Origin: Clostridiales bacterium
GTDB taxonomy: Bacteria > Bacillota > Clostridia > Oscillospirales > Oscillospiraceae
Length of the DNA: 38,600 nucleotides
Direction: 5' to 3'
Assembly: GCA_003150355.1 (NCBI GenBank)
Contig: QAMJ01000003.1
Location: 1-38,600, forward strand
The notes under the pieces are model-generated. The model was not told where the DNA came from. It worked only from the letters and a program-made list of their open reading frames with translations, and did not search any database. Shown piece after piece: positions 16,227 through 24,956 of this stretch. The first letter of the stretch is position 1. Each line of letters starts with the position of its first letter. The translations under genes were made by a program, and so were the position numbers.

Positions 16227-16255
16227 TTGGCAAAGGCGGCGGCGCATGGTATAAT
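16227..16255 (+). promoter_or_regulatory. Promoter of the rimM-trmD-rsmA operon
   Basis: TTGGCA at 16227-16232, 17 bases, TATAAT at 16250-16255. Confidence 0.82.
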
Positions 16256-16275
16256 ACTATAGTTAACAACTCAAC

Positions 16276-16311
16276 GGAGGAGCGGCGCGGGACGCGCGGC
16301 GCATTTGAGAT
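16276..16311 (+). promoter_or_regulatory. Distant ribosome site with an intervening hairpin before rimM
   Basis: The strong GGAGGAG at 16276-16282 is 29 bases from the rimM ATG, too far for normal initiation. Between them GCGCG (16285-16289) and CGCGC (16293-16297) can fold into a tight hairpin that would shorten the distance. An in-frame TGA just before the ATG rules out an upstream start. Confidence 0.45.
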
Positions 16312-16800
16312 ATGGAAAAACGTGAATTTATCGACGCGGGACGCATCGTGAACACGCACGGCGTCGCGGGCGAGGTGAAGATAGAGGTCTGGCTGGATTC
16401 GCCGAAGTTCTTCCGGAGCTTCAAGCGCATATACCTCGGCGAGCGGGAGATGAAGGTCGTCTCCGCAAGGACGCATAAGGACTTCGTAATAGCAAAGCTT
16501 GAGGGCATTGACGATATAAACGCCGCGATGGCGCTCAAGGGTCGCGAGGTAACAGTCCGCCGCGAGGACGCGGCGCTGCCGCACGGGGCGTTCTTTCTGC
16601 AGGACATCCTCGGCGCGCGTGTAGTGGACGAGGATGGGAACGAGATAGGCGAGTTGGTCGAGATAATGGAGCGCCCGGCGTCGAATGTGTATGTCGTGAA
16701 AGGGGAGACGGAGCACCTGATCCCCGCCGTGCCGGAGTTCGTACTGGCGACGGACGCGGAGAACGGCGTCATAACCGTGAGGCTCATCGAGGGAATGTAA
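16312..16800 (+). CDS. rimM: Ribosome maturation factor RimM
   Basis: 162 residues, normal length. The N-terminal RimM domain opens with FIDAGRIVNTHGVAGEVKIE (G-R-I-x-x-x-H-G-x-x-G-E motif), and the C-terminal PRC-barrel part shows GAFFLQDILGARVVDEDGNE and IGELVEIMERPASNVYVV. It binds ribosomal protein S19 and helps mature the head of the 30S subunit. trmD begins four bases after its stop, the usual bacterial order, and rsmA follows; rpsP, often upstream of rimM, is not here. The only good ribosome sequence is 29 bases upstream, separated from the ATG by a GC hairpin. Confidence 0.95.
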   Translation: MEKREFIDAGRIVNTHGVAGEVKIEVWLDSPKFFRSFKRIYLGEREMKVVSARTHKDFVIAKLEGIDDINAAMALKGREVTVRREDAALPHGAFFLQDILGARVVDEDGNEIGELVEIMERPASNVYVVKGETEHLIPAVPEFVLATDAENGVITVRLIEGM

Positions 16801-16804
16801 GGCA

Positions 16805-18097
16805 ATGCGCATAGATATAATGACGCTTTTCCCCGCGACGGTCGATGCGGTGCTTCATGAGAGCATCATAGGCCGCGCGGCGAAGAAGGGCATAGTTGAA
16901 ATAAACTGCGTGCAGATACGCGACTATACCGAGAACAAGCAGAATCAAGTGGACGACTACCCCTACGGCGGCGGCTTCGGCTGCGTAATGATGGCGCAGC
17001 CGCTCAAGAGCTGCCTCGATGCGATAAAGGCGCAGACGGAGGGGATGCACAGCCGCGTGATATACATGTCACCGCAGGGCAAGCCCTACACGCAGGAGAC
17101 GGCAAAGCGCCTCAAGCGCGATTACGATCATCTTGTACTCGTCTGCGGGCATTATGAGGGTGTGGACGAGCGCTTCATCGAGGAGTGCGTCGATGAGGAG
17201 ATATCCCTTGGCGACTTTGTCCTCACCGGCGGCGAGATCGCGGCGATGGCCGTGGCCGATTCGGTGTGCCGCCTTGTGCCGGGAGTGCTTGCCGATGAGC
17301 AGTGCTACACCGGCGAGAGCCACTGGGACGGGCTGCTGGAGTACCCGCAGTATACGCGCCCGGAGGTCTGGGAAGGGCGCGCCGTGCCGGAGGTGCTGCT
17401 GAACGGAGATCACAGCCGGGTAGAGCTGTGGCGCCGGCGGCAGCAGCTTGAGAGAACAAAGGAGAAAAGACCGGATATGTACGAAAAATTCGAGCCGCAG
17501 GACGAGACGGACAGAAAGCTCATGAAGGACGTCGAACGCAGCGACGGGCGCATAAAGCTCACGAAGAAATTAGCATGTGTCCCGGCGGGAAAAGAGGACG
17601 TCGACCGTATTATGGAGATCGTCGCCTACGCGCGCAGGTCACTCGGGGCGCTGAACGTCGACCAGTGGCAGGGCGATTACCCCGACAGGGCGACCTTTGA
17701 GGGCGACATTGAGCGCGGCGAGCTGTATAAGCTCATGCACGGCGGCGACCTTGCGGGCTTCTTCATGCTCTCCGACCGCGAGGAGCCGACCTACGCCGAT
17801 ATCACTGACGGCAAGTGGAGCTCGGACGCACCCTACTGCGTCATGCACCGCAGCGCGATAGCCGAGGAGTACCGCGGCAGCGGCATGTCTGGCTACCTTA
17901 TCAAATGTGTTGAGGAGCTGACGCGCAGCCACGGGCGGCGCTATGTCAGGATCGACACGCACCGCAACAATAAGCCCATGCAGAAGCTGCTGCGCAGCAG
18001 CGGCTACCGTTACCGGGGAAATATCCTCATCACCGGCGAGCCGGGACACGACCCGCACCGGCAGGCCTTTGAAAAAATACTGAAGGACAAGAAATGA
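16805..18097 (+). CDS. trmD: tRNA (guanine37-N1)-methyltransferase TrmD fused to a GNAT domain
   Basis: 430 residues, about 180 longer than ordinary TrmD. Residues 1-235 hold the complete SPOUT enzyme: MRIDIMTLFP, DDYPYGGGFGCVM, the SAM-knot sequences VCGHYEGVDERF and EISLGDFVLTGGEIAAM, GLLEYPQYTRP, and the tRNA-binding end ELWRRRQQLERTKEKRPDM. It puts m1G37 in tRNAs to prevent frameshifting. After a linker, residues about 255-425 are a GNAT acetyltransferase: VPAGKEDVDRIMEIV start, acetyl-CoA motif EEYRGSGMSGYLIKCVEE, and NNKPMQKLLRSSGYRYRG. One frame without internal stop; a separate gene would need a start near 17475 (MYEKFEP), which lacks a clear ribosome site. Ends with an ATGA overlap into rsmA. 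Confidence 0.93.
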   Translation: MRIDIMTLFPATVDAVLHESIIGRAAKKGIVEINCVQIRDYTENKQNQVDDYPYGGGFGCVMMAQPLKSCLDAIKAQTEGMHSRVIYMSPQGKPYTQETAKRLKRDYDHLVLVCGHYEGVDERFIEECVDEEISLGDFVLTGGEIAAMAVADSVCRLVPGVLADEQCYTGESHWDGLLEYPQYTRPEVWEGRAVPEVLLNGDHSRVELWRRRQQLERTKEKRPDMYEKFEPQDETDRKLMKDVERSDGRIKLTKKLACVPAGKEDVDRIMEIVAYARRSLGALNVDQWQGDYPDRATFEGDIERGELYKLMHGGDLAGFFMLSDREEPTYADITDGKWSSDAPYCVMHRSAIAEEYRGSGMSGYLIKCVEELTRSHGRRYVRIDTHRNNKPMQKLLRSSGYRYRGNILITGEPGHDPHRQAFEKILKDKK

Positions 18098-18966
18098 ATC
18101 TGCTGACGGACATCAATTATATACATGACCTGCTCGCGCGGCACGGCTTCCGCTTTTCAAAGTCGCTCGGGCAGAACTTCCTCACGGCCTCATGGGTGCC
18201 GGAGGACATCGCCGAGTCCGCGGGGCTTAATGAGAACACGGGCGTGCTGGAGATCGGCGCGGGCGTCGGCTGTCTCACGCGCGAGCTTTCGGCGCGAGCG
18301 GGAAAGGTAGTGTGCGTAGAGCTTGACCGCGCGCTCGAGCCGATCCTTGCCGAGACGCTCATCGGCTGCAAAAACGTCGAGATGGTCTATGGGGATATAC
18401 TCAAGCAGGATATCCCGGCGCTCGTCGCGGAAAAGCTCAATGGGCTGCGCCCCGTGGTGTGCGCAAACCTGCCGTATAACGTCACCTCTCCGCTCCTCAC
18501 GGCGCTTATCGAGGCCGGATGCTTTGAGAGCATCACCGTTATGATCCAGCGCGAGGTCGCGCGGCGCATCTGCTCAAAGCCCGGTACGGCCGATTATGGC
18601 GCGTTCGGCATCTTTGTGCAGTGGTACGAGGAACCGGAGCTGCTGTTCGATGTGCCGCCGTCCTGCTTCGTTCCGCAGCCGAAGGTGACCTCGAGCGTCA
18701 TCCGCTTGAAAAGGCGTGAGGAGCACCCCGCCGAGGTCAAAGATGAAAAGCTCATGTTCCGCATAATCCGCGCCGCCTTCAACCAGAGACGCAAGACGCT
18801 TGTGAACGCAATAAGCTCGCAGTTGGGCGAAATCACCAAGGATCAGGCCGAGCGGGCGCTCGCAGAATGCGGATACGATACGCGGATCCGCGGAGAAGTA
18901 TTGGGTATTAGTGGTTTTGCGAAAATCTCAGACAAAATATTGGCTATAATAAATGCAGATTTGTGA
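18094..18966 (+). CDS. rsmA: 16S rRNA dimethyladenosine transferase RsmA/KsgA
   Basis: 290 residues, normal for the family. It shows the N-terminal LGQNFL signature, SAM-binding motif I VLEIGAGVGCLTREL, the acidic VELDRALE, and motif IV ANLPYNVTSPLL (N-L-P-Y), followed by MIQREVARRI and the C-terminal helical domain with AFNQRRKTLVNAIS. It dimethylates two adjacent adenines near the 3' end of 16S rRNA, late in 30S assembly. The start overlaps the trmD-GNAT stop by four bases, so it is the third gene of an operon wholly devoted to ribosome and tRNA maturation. Confidence 0.97.
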   Translation: MNLLTDINYIHDLLARHGFRFSKSLGQNFLTASWVPEDIAESAGLNENTGVLEIGAGVGCLTRELSARAGKVVCVELDRALEPILAETLIGCKNVEMVYGDILKQDIPALVAEKLNGLRPVVCANLPYNVTSPLLTALIEAGCFESITVMIQREVARRICSKPGTADYGAFGIFVQWYEEPELLFDVPPSCFVPQPKVTSSVIRLKRREEHPAEVKDEKLMFRIIRAAFNQRRKTLVNAISSQLGEITKDQAERALAECGYDTRIRGEVLGISGFAKISDKILAIINADL

Positions 18967-18976
18967 TTAAAATGTA

Positions 18977-19006
18977 TTGAAAAAATGGCACTTTATGTGA
19001 TATCCT
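18977..19006 (+). promoter_or_regulatory. Probable ppdK promoter
   Basis: TTGAAA at 18977-18982, 18 bases, TATCCT at 19001-19006, about 70 bases before the ppdK start. Confidence 0.6.
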
Positions 19007-19075
19007 AAGGAGTGCAGAATACTGCATTCATATTTATCAGCGAAATCTTAATTTACCATAGAAAGGATAAAAAAG

Positions 19076-21712
19076 ATGAGCAAGAAATACGTTTACCTGT
19101 TTTCCGAAGGCAACGCAAACATGCGTGAGCTGCTGGGCGGCAAGGGTGCAAACCTGGCCGAAATGACCAACATCGGTCTGCCTGTTCCCCAGGGCTTCAC
19201 CATCACCACCGAAGCCTGCACCCAGTACTATGAGGACGGCCGTCAGATCAATGATGAGATCATGGCTGAGATCATGCAGTACGTCGCAAAGATGGAGGAA
19301 ATGAACGGCAAGAAGTTCGGCGACCTCCAGAACCCCATGCTCGTCTCCGTGCGTTCCGGCGCCCGCGCCTCCATGCCCGGCATGATGGACACTATCCTGA
19401 ACCTCGGCCTGAATGACGACGTCGTCGCCGCCATGATCAAGGGCAACCCCGATCCTAAGTTCGAGCGTTTCGTTTACGACTCCTACCGCCGCTTCATCCA
19501 GATGTTCTCCGACGTCGTTATGGAAGTCGGCAAGAAGTACTTCGAGCAGCTCATCGACAAGATGAAGGCCGAGAAGGGCGTCACCTCCGACCTCGAGCTT
19601 GATGCTTCCGACCTCAAGAAGCTCGCTGAGCAGTTCAAGGCAGAGTACAAGAAGCAGATCGGCGAGGACTTCCCCTCCGACCCGAAGGTCCAGCTCTACG
19701 AAGCTATCCGTGCGGTCTTCCGTTCCTGGGACAACCCCAGAGCAAACGTCTACCGCCGCGACAACGATATCCCCTACTCCTGGGGCACCGCTGTCAACGT
19801 CATGCCCATGGTGTTCGGCAACCTCAATGAGAACTCCGGCACCGGCGTCGCATTCACCCGTGACCCCGCCACCGGCGAGAAGAAGCTCATGGGCGAGTTC
19901 CTCGTCAATGCACAGGGCGAAGACGTCGTCGCAGGCGTCCGCACTCCTATGCCCATCGCTCAGATGGCAGAGCAGTTCCCCGAAGCATACGCTGACTTCG
20001 TCAAGGTCTGCGGCATCCTCGAGGAGCACTACCGCGATATGCAGGACATGGAGTTCACCGTCGAGAACGGCAAGCTCTACATGCTCCAGTGCCGCAACGG
20101 CAAGCGTACCGCTCAGGCAGCTCTCAAGATCGCATGCGACCTCGTTGACGAGGGCATGATCGATGAGAAGAAGGCCGTTCTGATGATCGACCCGAGAAAC
20201 CTCGACACTCTGCTCCACCCGCAGTTCGACACCGCCGCCCTCAAGGCCGCAACTCCCATCGGCAAGGGCCTCGGCGCATCCCCCGGCGCTGCCTGCGGCA
20301 AGATCGTCTTCTCCGCTGAAGAGGCCAAGGAATGGGCCGCCCGCAAGGAGAAGGTCGTTCTCGTCCGTCTCGAGACCAGCCCCGAGGATATCGAAGGCAT
20401 GAAGGCCGCACAGGGCATCCTGACCGTTCGCGGCGGCATGACCAGCCACGCGGCAGTTGTCGCCCGCGGCATGGGCAAGTGCTGCGTCTCCGGCTGCGGC
20501 GCAATCGCCATGGACGAGGCAAACAAGAAGTTCACTCTCGCAGGCAAGACCTACCACGAGGGCGATTATATCTCCATCGACGGCTCCACCGGCAACATCT
20601 ATGACGGTCTTATCCCCACTGTCGATGCTACCATCGCAGGCGAGTTCGGCCGCATCATGGGCTGGGCTGACAAGTACCGCCGTCTGCAGGTCCGCACCAA
20701 CGCCGATACTCCTCACGACGCACGCAAGGCACGTGAGCTTGGCGCACAGGGCATCGGCCTTACCCGTACCGAGCACATGTTCTTCAACAGCGACCGTATT
20801 GCTGCCTTCCGTGAAATGATCTGCTCCGACACCAAGGAAGAGCGCGTTGCAGCTCTTGCAAAGCTCGAGCCGATGCAGCAGGAAGACTTCGAGGGCATCT
20901 ACGAAGCAATGGGCGGCTACCCCGTGACCATCCGCTTCCTCGATCCTCCTCTCCATGAGTTCGTTCCCACCGAGGAAGCCGACATTGAGGCTCTTGCAAA
21001 GACTCAGGGCAAGACCGTTGAGCAGATCAAGAACATCATCGCTTCCCTGCACGAGTTCAACCCCATGATGGGTCACCGCGGCTGCCGTCTGGCTGTCACC
21101 TTCCCGGAGATCGCCGAGATGCAGACCCGTGCCGTTATCAAGGCGGCTCTCGCCGTTCAGGCACGTCACCCCGAGTGGAAGCTCGCTCCCGAGATCATGA
21201 TCCCGCTGGTCGGCGAGGTCAAGGAGCTCAAGTACGTTAAGGACGTTGTCACCGCAGTTGCGGACAAGCTCATTGCCGATGCCGGCTCCGACATGAAGTA
21301 CCTCGTCGGTACCATGATCGAGATCCCGCGCGCCGCTCTGACCGCTGACCAGATCGCCACCGAGGCTCAGTTCTTCTCCTTCGGCACCAACGACCTGACC
21401 CAGATGACCTTCGGCTTCAGCCGTGACGACGCAGGCAAGTTCCTCGGCGCTTACTACGACAAGAAGATCTACGAGAGCGACCCGTTCGCACGTCTCGACC
21501 AGGTCGGCGTAGGCAAGCTGGTTGCTATGGCTGCAAAGCTCGGCCGTGAGACCCGTCCGGAGATCCACCTCGGCATCTGCGGCGAGCACGGCGGCGACCC
21601 CAGCTCCGTCGAGTTCTGCCACAAGGTCGGTCTGGACTACGTGTCCTGCAGCCCGTTCCGCGTTCCTATCGCTCGCCTTGCAGCAGCACAGGCCGCGATC
21701 AAGGAGATGTAA
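19076..21712 (+). CDS. ppdK: Pyruvate, phosphate dikinase
   Basis: 878 residues, full length. The N-terminal ATP-grasp part shows KYVYLFSEGNANMRELLGGK and SVRSGARASMPGMMDTILNL; the central phosphohistidine domain has GGMTSHAAVVARGMGKCCVS with the catalytic His just after the regulatory Thr; the C-terminal PEP/pyruvate barrel has the catalytic Cys in GICGEHGGDPSSVEFC. It interconverts pyruvate + ATP + phosphate and PEP + AMP + pyrophosphate, and in anaerobes often runs towards ATP or pyruvate formation in glycolysis. Codon use differs from neighbouring genes (many CGT, GCT, TCC, ATC, GTC; few AGC or ATA), as expected for a highly expressed gene. Own promoter and strong terminator; monocistronic. 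Ribosome site AGAAAGGA. Confidence 0.98.
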   Translation: MSKKYVYLFSEGNANMRELLGGKGANLAEMTNIGLPVPQGFTITTEACTQYYEDGRQINDEIMAEIMQYVAKMEEMNGKKFGDLQNPMLVSVRSGARASMPGMMDTILNLGLNDDVVAAMIKGNPDPKFERFVYDSYRRFIQMFSDVVMEVGKKYFEQLIDKMKAEKGVTSDLELDASDLKKLAEQFKAEYKKQIGEDFPSDPKVQLYEAIRAVFRSWDNPRANVYRRDNDIPYSWGTAVNVMPMVFGNLNENSGTGVAFTRDPATGEKKLMGEFLVNAQGEDVVAGVRTPMPIAQMAEQFPEAYADFVKVCGILEEHYRDMQDMEFTVENGKLYMLQCRNGKRTAQAALKIACDLVDEGMIDEKKAVLMIDPRNLDTLLHPQFDTAALKAATPIGKGLGASPGAACGKIVFSAEEAKEWAARKEKVVLVRLETSPEDIEGMKAAQGILTVRGGMTSHAAVVARGMGKCCVSGCGAIAMDEANKKFTLAGKTYHEGDYISIDGSTGNIYDGLIPTVDATIAGEFGRIMGWADKYRRLQVRTNADTPHDARKARELGAQGIGLTRTEHMFFNSDRIAAFREMICSDTKEERVAALAKLEPMQQEDFEGIYEAMGGYPVTIRFLDPPLHEFVPTEEADIEALAKTQGKTVEQIKNIIASLHEFNPMMGHRGCRLAVTFPEIAEMQTRAVIKAALAVQARHPEWKLAPEIMIPLVGEVKELKYVKDVVTAVADKLIADAGSDMKYLVGTMIEIPRAALTADQIATEAQFFSFGTNDLTQMTFGFSRDDAGKFLGAYYDKKIYESDPFARLDQVGVGKLVAMAAKLGRETRPEIHLGICGEHGGDPSSVEFCHKVGLDYVSCSPFRVPIARLAAAQAAIKEM

Positions 21713-21740
21713 TTCCCGCAAGGGCAATTACCGCATAATT

Positions 21741-21780
21741 AAAATGCACCCGTCACCGCAAGGTGATGGGTGCATTTTTT
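21741..21780 (+). terminator. ppdK terminator
   Basis: TGCACCCGTCACC, loop GCAA, GGTGATGGGTGCA followed by six T; A-rich on the other side. One G-T pair in the stem. Confidence 0.93.
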
Positions 21781-21848
21781 ACATATACTAATAAAGCTCT
21801 TAATAATTCACGTTAACATTTTATTTACACTGCGTGAATATGTGACGC

Positions 21849-21877
21849 TTGATTTTTGGGTAAAGAGTATATATACT
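21849..21877 (+). promoter_or_regulatory. Promoter of the lipoprotein gene
   Basis: TTGATT at 21849-21854, 17 bases, TATACT at 21872-21877. Confidence 0.75.
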
Positions 21878-21941
21878 TAGAACGAAATGTATGTGAAAAA
21901 AATGCCGTACTGCCGCGGCAGCTGAAAGGAACGGATGCGAT

Positions 21942-22823
21942 TTGAAGAAGAGGCTTGTGAGAATAATTGCCGTTGTTCTGTGCCTTGTGATGTGCTTTGG
22001 GCTGACGGGCTGCACGCAGAGCCTGAGCGCTATGTTCACCGTCAAGAAAACCTACAGAGCCATTGCGGAGCTTCAGAGCATGAGCTTTGACCTCAAATCG
22101 ACGGCCAGCGGCACCTCGAACGGGGAGCCTGTCAAGGTCCGCCTCAAGGCCAGCTGCGAATGGATACTCGATCCTTTCACAATGAAGATAGACGCGACCG
22201 CCTCGCTCGGCAGAATGGGGCGGATCAATCTGCCGATGTACATCGCGATGGAGGGCGAGCAGCTGGTGCTGTATTTCGGATACAGCCTCGGCGGCGATGA
22301 GCCGATATGGATGGCGGTGGACGTCGAGGCCGACGGAGAAGCCGCACAGATAGACGTGGCGAGCATTATCGCAATGTTTGAGAACAACGCCCAGCCCGTC
22401 TCGATGTCGGACGAAGAGGAGCTTGAAGAGTCCACGGTCATCCCGCTGACGCTTGAGCTGCCCGGCAAGATGCTGATGAACGCCATAAGCGGAAACGGAC
22501 CGCACAAGAGCAAGATGGATAACATTACCATATCGGTGAACGTCGATAAGGAAACGCACATCCCGACGAGCATCAGCGCCGATCTCGCGCCGCTGCTGAA
22601 GTACCTCATTGCCGAGTCGGGCTTCGGCTTCTACCCCGACCTCAAGATCGACAGCATCCCGACCGAGCTCACAGTGACGGGCGTGAACGACGTCAAGTCG
22701 ATCACGCTGCCGGACATGACGCTGAACGGCGCTGCGGTGACGCTGCCTGCGGCGGAGACCGATAGACCGGTTGTAGTTGAGACACCTGCAGCGACGGACG
22801 GAACGGAAGAAAAGGCAGAATAA
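21942..22823 (+). CDS. Exported lipoprotein of unknown function
   Basis: 293 residues from a TTG at 21942, 11 bases after AAAGGA; the nearby ATG at 21935 is in another frame. The N-terminus is a lipoprotein signal peptide: KKRLVR, a hydrophobic stretch, then the lipobox LTGC with the acylated Cys at about residue 24. The mature part is predicted mostly beta strand (SMSFDLKSTASGTSNGEPVK, WILDPFTMKIDATASLGRMG, MEGEQLVLYFGYSLGG), resembling large-cavity lipoproteins of the LppX/LolA-like type in general look only. The C-terminus is an acidic, Thr/Ala-rich tail. I do not recognise the family. Single-gene unit with own promoter and terminator. Confidence 0.8.
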   Translation: MKKRLVRIIAVVLCLVMCFGLTGCTQSLSAMFTVKKTYRAIAELQSMSFDLKSTASGTSNGEPVKVRLKASCEWILDPFTMKIDATASLGRMGRINLPMYIAMEGEQLVLYFGYSLGGDEPIWMAVDVEADGEAAQIDVASIIAMFENNAQPVSMSDEEELEESTVIPLTLELPGKMLMNAISGNGPHKSKMDNITISVNVDKETHIPTSISADLAPLLKYLIAESGFGFYPDLKIDSIPTELTVTGVNDVKSITLPDMTLNGAAVTLPAAETDRPVVVETPAATDGTEEKAE

Positions 22824-22835
22824 TATTTGCAGGTT

Positions 22836-22863
22836 GATCCCACCGGGCTTGCCCGGTGGGATC
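22836..22863 (+). terminator. Terminator of the lipoprotein gene
   Basis: GATCCCACCGGG and CCCGGTGGGATC form a perfect 12-base-pair stem with a four-base loop, followed by ATTAATAAAT. Confidence 0.8.
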
Positions 22864-22901
22864 ATTAATAAATCTTAATTGGCGCGCATACCAAAATTAC
22901 A

Positions 22902-22930
22902 TTGACAAAAGCCGCGTTATAACATATACT
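22902..22930 (+). promoter_or_regulatory. Promoter of the exported-protein gene
   Basis: TTGACA at 22902-22907, 17 bases, TATACT at 22925-22930. It rules out the longer reading frame beginning at 22935, which would start at about the transcription start. Confidence 0.87.
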
Positions 22931-23003
22931 GGATTTGTGTAAAACCGCACGGACATATGAATGCGCCTGGCGGACAAATTATATTGATCGGGAGGTCATG
23001 CTT

Positions 23004-24224
23004 ATGAAGAAACCACTGCGCTATATGCTCTCCGTGATGCTGATGCTTGCGCTGATGCTCTCCATGGGGACGGCGGCATTTGCCGACAAGACGGACAGCG
23101 AGCTGCCTGTCGAATACGTCACCTACGGTGTCGGGCTCCCCGATGCGCCGGGAGTTGACAGGCACGAACTCGGCGATGACGACATCACGATAGACGGCGT
23201 GAGCTGGAGGACAAAGACGTCGGAGGATAAGCTCTATGTCTACGTTCTTGACCTTGCCGCGGCGAAGCTGCTGCGCAGCTGTGCGGACGAGGCCAAGGAG
23301 CTTGGGCTGGACTATGCAAAGCTTTATATTGAAAACGGCCTGATACAGGTCAGGGAGGATGTTCCGTCTGCGGAGGCGGAGGAGCTGCGCGCAGGGCTCG
23401 ATGAGCTCACCCGCGCGGCGGTAATAGGTCTCGTCGCGGGCGACAGGTTCGATGTCGGCAACGGCGGGGACGTGAAGCTCCAGGTCGTGGTCACGGGCTT
23501 CGTGACCGGCGGCGGAGAAGCCGCCGAGCCGGGAACTGAAGAGAACGGGCTTGACGTCAAGGGCATCGGCGTTCCGTTTGATAAAAATAACGGGTATGAT
23601 ACCAGCGGAGTGACTGGAGAGAATTACGCCGGAGTTACGAAAACAACTATCTATATCATGTACGGCGGTGTCACCTGGTACGGCAGCAGCGGCATCGACT
23701 GCCAGAACCTTGATGAGGAGCTGCCCCCACCGGAGGAAATGCCCAATTACAGTGAGGGCGGCGGATTTGCAGGCGTTGCAAAGGCAAAGGACGATACGAA
23801 TAACTATTATATTAAAATCGTTGGACTCAGCGGCGAAGCGGAGTTCATCCCCGTAGACGATCTTGCAAGCCTGGGCGATGATCTGAACGCGATCTGGGAT
23901 GCCCGGGTCGCGGATATTGTGGGCAGAGATATGTATAGGAAACTTGCCGACAGCGTCATTATCGCGACCGATCCGGAAGGCAATAATATTGTTATGACCA
24001 TAAACCTCAAGGACGATACCGCCAAGGCGGAGGAGGTCATCAGTGAGGATGGGACTGAAAGCAAGACGCCAGACGGCTATAATGATCCGAAAAAGGTAAA
24101 CCGCGATCTGCAGTATGCCCCGGAGAATATAGTCGAGGCGGACAGAACCGGGGAGAGTACCGCGGACGTGACGGTAAGAGACACTGTAATTGCACCGGAT
24201 CCGAACGCTCCCGTGATCTCCTGA
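23004..24224 (+). CDS. Secreted protein of unknown function
   Basis: 406 residues from ATG at 23004, chosen because GGGAGGTC lies eight bases before it and the promoter ends at 22930. A classical signal peptide (MKKPLRYMLSVMLMLALMLS then MGTAAFA) predicts cleavage after AFA at about residue 27. The mature protein is acidic, with YGVGLPDAPGVDRHELGDDD, a region of helix about 70-125, two similar short turns (TIDGVSWRTK and MYGGVTWYGS) and a charged C-terminal tail rich in Asp, Glu and Pro. No Cys-based lipobox, sortase motif or membrane anchor is seen. I do not recognise the family. It forms a single-gene unit beside another exported protein. Confidence 0.8.
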   Translation: MKKPLRYMLSVMLMLALMLSMGTAAFADKTDSELPVEYVTYGVGLPDAPGVDRHELGDDDITIDGVSWRTKTSEDKLYVYVLDLAAAKLLRSCADEAKELGLDYAKLYIENGLIQVREDVPSAEAEELRAGLDELTRAAVIGLVAGDRFDVGNGGDVKLQVVVTGFVTGGGEAAEPGTEENGLDVKGIGVPFDKNNGYDTSGVTGENYAGVTKTTIYIMYGGVTWYGSSGIDCQNLDEELPPPEEMPNYSEGGGFAGVAKAKDDTNNYYIKIVGLSGEAEFIPVDDLASLGDDLNAIWDARVADIVGRDMYRKLADSVIIATDPEGNNIVMTINLKDDTAKAEEVISEDGTESKTPDGYNDPKKVNRDLQYAPENIVEADRTGESTADVTVRDTVIAPDPNAPVIS

Positions 24225-24229
24225 GACAC

Positions 24230-24262
24230 AAATGCACGGCGTAAAACCGCCGTGCATTTTTT
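24230..24262 (+). terminator. Terminator of the secreted-protein gene
   Basis: AAATGCACGGCG (24230-24241) and CGCCGTGCATTT (24248-24259), loop of six, then T to 24262. Confidence 0.93.
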
Positions 24263-24272
24263 GGTTTAAAAG

Positions 24273-24301
24273 TTGACAGAACAGACATCCGTGTATATAA
24301 T
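24273..24301 (+). promoter_or_regulatory. Perfect-consensus promoter of the ECF S component-coaX operon
   Basis: TTGACA at 24273-24278, 17 bases, TATAAT at 24296-24301. The start codon used is therefore 24354, not an upstream one. Confidence 0.92.
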
Positions 24302-24353
24302 CAAGCTGCGCCGCATCCGCCTTGAGCGGAGCGACAGCAGGAAGGAATTTAAT

Positions 24354-24956
24354 ATGAGTAACGCAACACCCCGCAAAGGGCTCCGGAGACAAACCGGTCT
24401 TGCCCTGTTCGCATCCATCATCGTCGTACTGCAGGTTCTCAGCAACTTCGTGCGCTTCGGCCCGTTCCCGATAACGCTGGCTCTCGCGCCGATCATCATT
24501 GGAGCTGCGGTGTACGGAAGCTCTGCCGGAGCATTGCTCGGCGGAGTATTCGGAACAGTAGTGCTCCTGACCGGCATTGCCGGGTGGGACGGCGGCGTAG
24601 TCATGCTGCTGATGGGTATCAATCCCATTGCCTGCATCATCATCTGCATCGGCAAGGGCGCAGCGGCAGGCTGGATATCCGGCCTTGTGTACAGGCTGCT
24701 TGCAAAGAAAAGCGAGCTTGCGGGCGTTGTTACCGCGGGCGTCGTCTGCCCGATAGTGAACACCGGGATACTGGTGATCGGTCTGCTCCTGTTCTTCAAT
24801 TCCACGATCCAGAGCTGGGCGGGCGGCCAGAATATGCTGTACTATGTCATCTTCGGACTGATGGGCATAAACTTCGTGGTCGAGCTGCTTGTAAACCTCG
24901 TCCTCTCGTCGGGCATCACTTCCGTTATCAAATACGCAGGGAAGGGCAGGAACTGA
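24354..24956 (+). CDS. ECF transporter S component, probably for pantothenate
   Basis: 200 residues from ATG at 24354 (ribosome site GGAAGGAA; the promoter at 24273-24301 excludes an earlier start). Five to six membrane helices, with the N-terminal LALFASIIVVLQVLSNFVRF and the GPFPITLALAPIIIGAAVYG loop typical of energy-coupling-factor substrate-binding subunits. Such proteins bind a vitamin with high affinity and need the shared EcfT-EcfA modules, which are not in this window. The next gene, two bases after its stop, is pantothenate kinase coaX, so pantothenate (PanT-like) is the best guess for the substrate; the specificity itself is inferred from context only. Confidence 0.85.
   Translation: MSNATPRKGLRRQTGLALFASIIVVLQVLSNFVRFGPFPITLALAPIIIGAAVYGSSAGALLGGVFGTVVLLTGIAGWDGGVVMLLMGINPIACIIICIGKGAAAGWISGLVYRLLAKKSELAGVVTAGVVCPIVNTGILVIGLLLFFNSTIQSWAGGQNMLYYVIFGLMGINFVVELLVNLVLSSGITSVIKYAGKGRN

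Noticed and set aside
19037..21727. Minus-strand open frame of 896 codons opposite ppdK
   Set aside because: Caused by the biased codon use of ppdK; the sequence is rich in Leu, Val, Asp and His with no fold signature, and ppdK is fully conserved on the plus strand.
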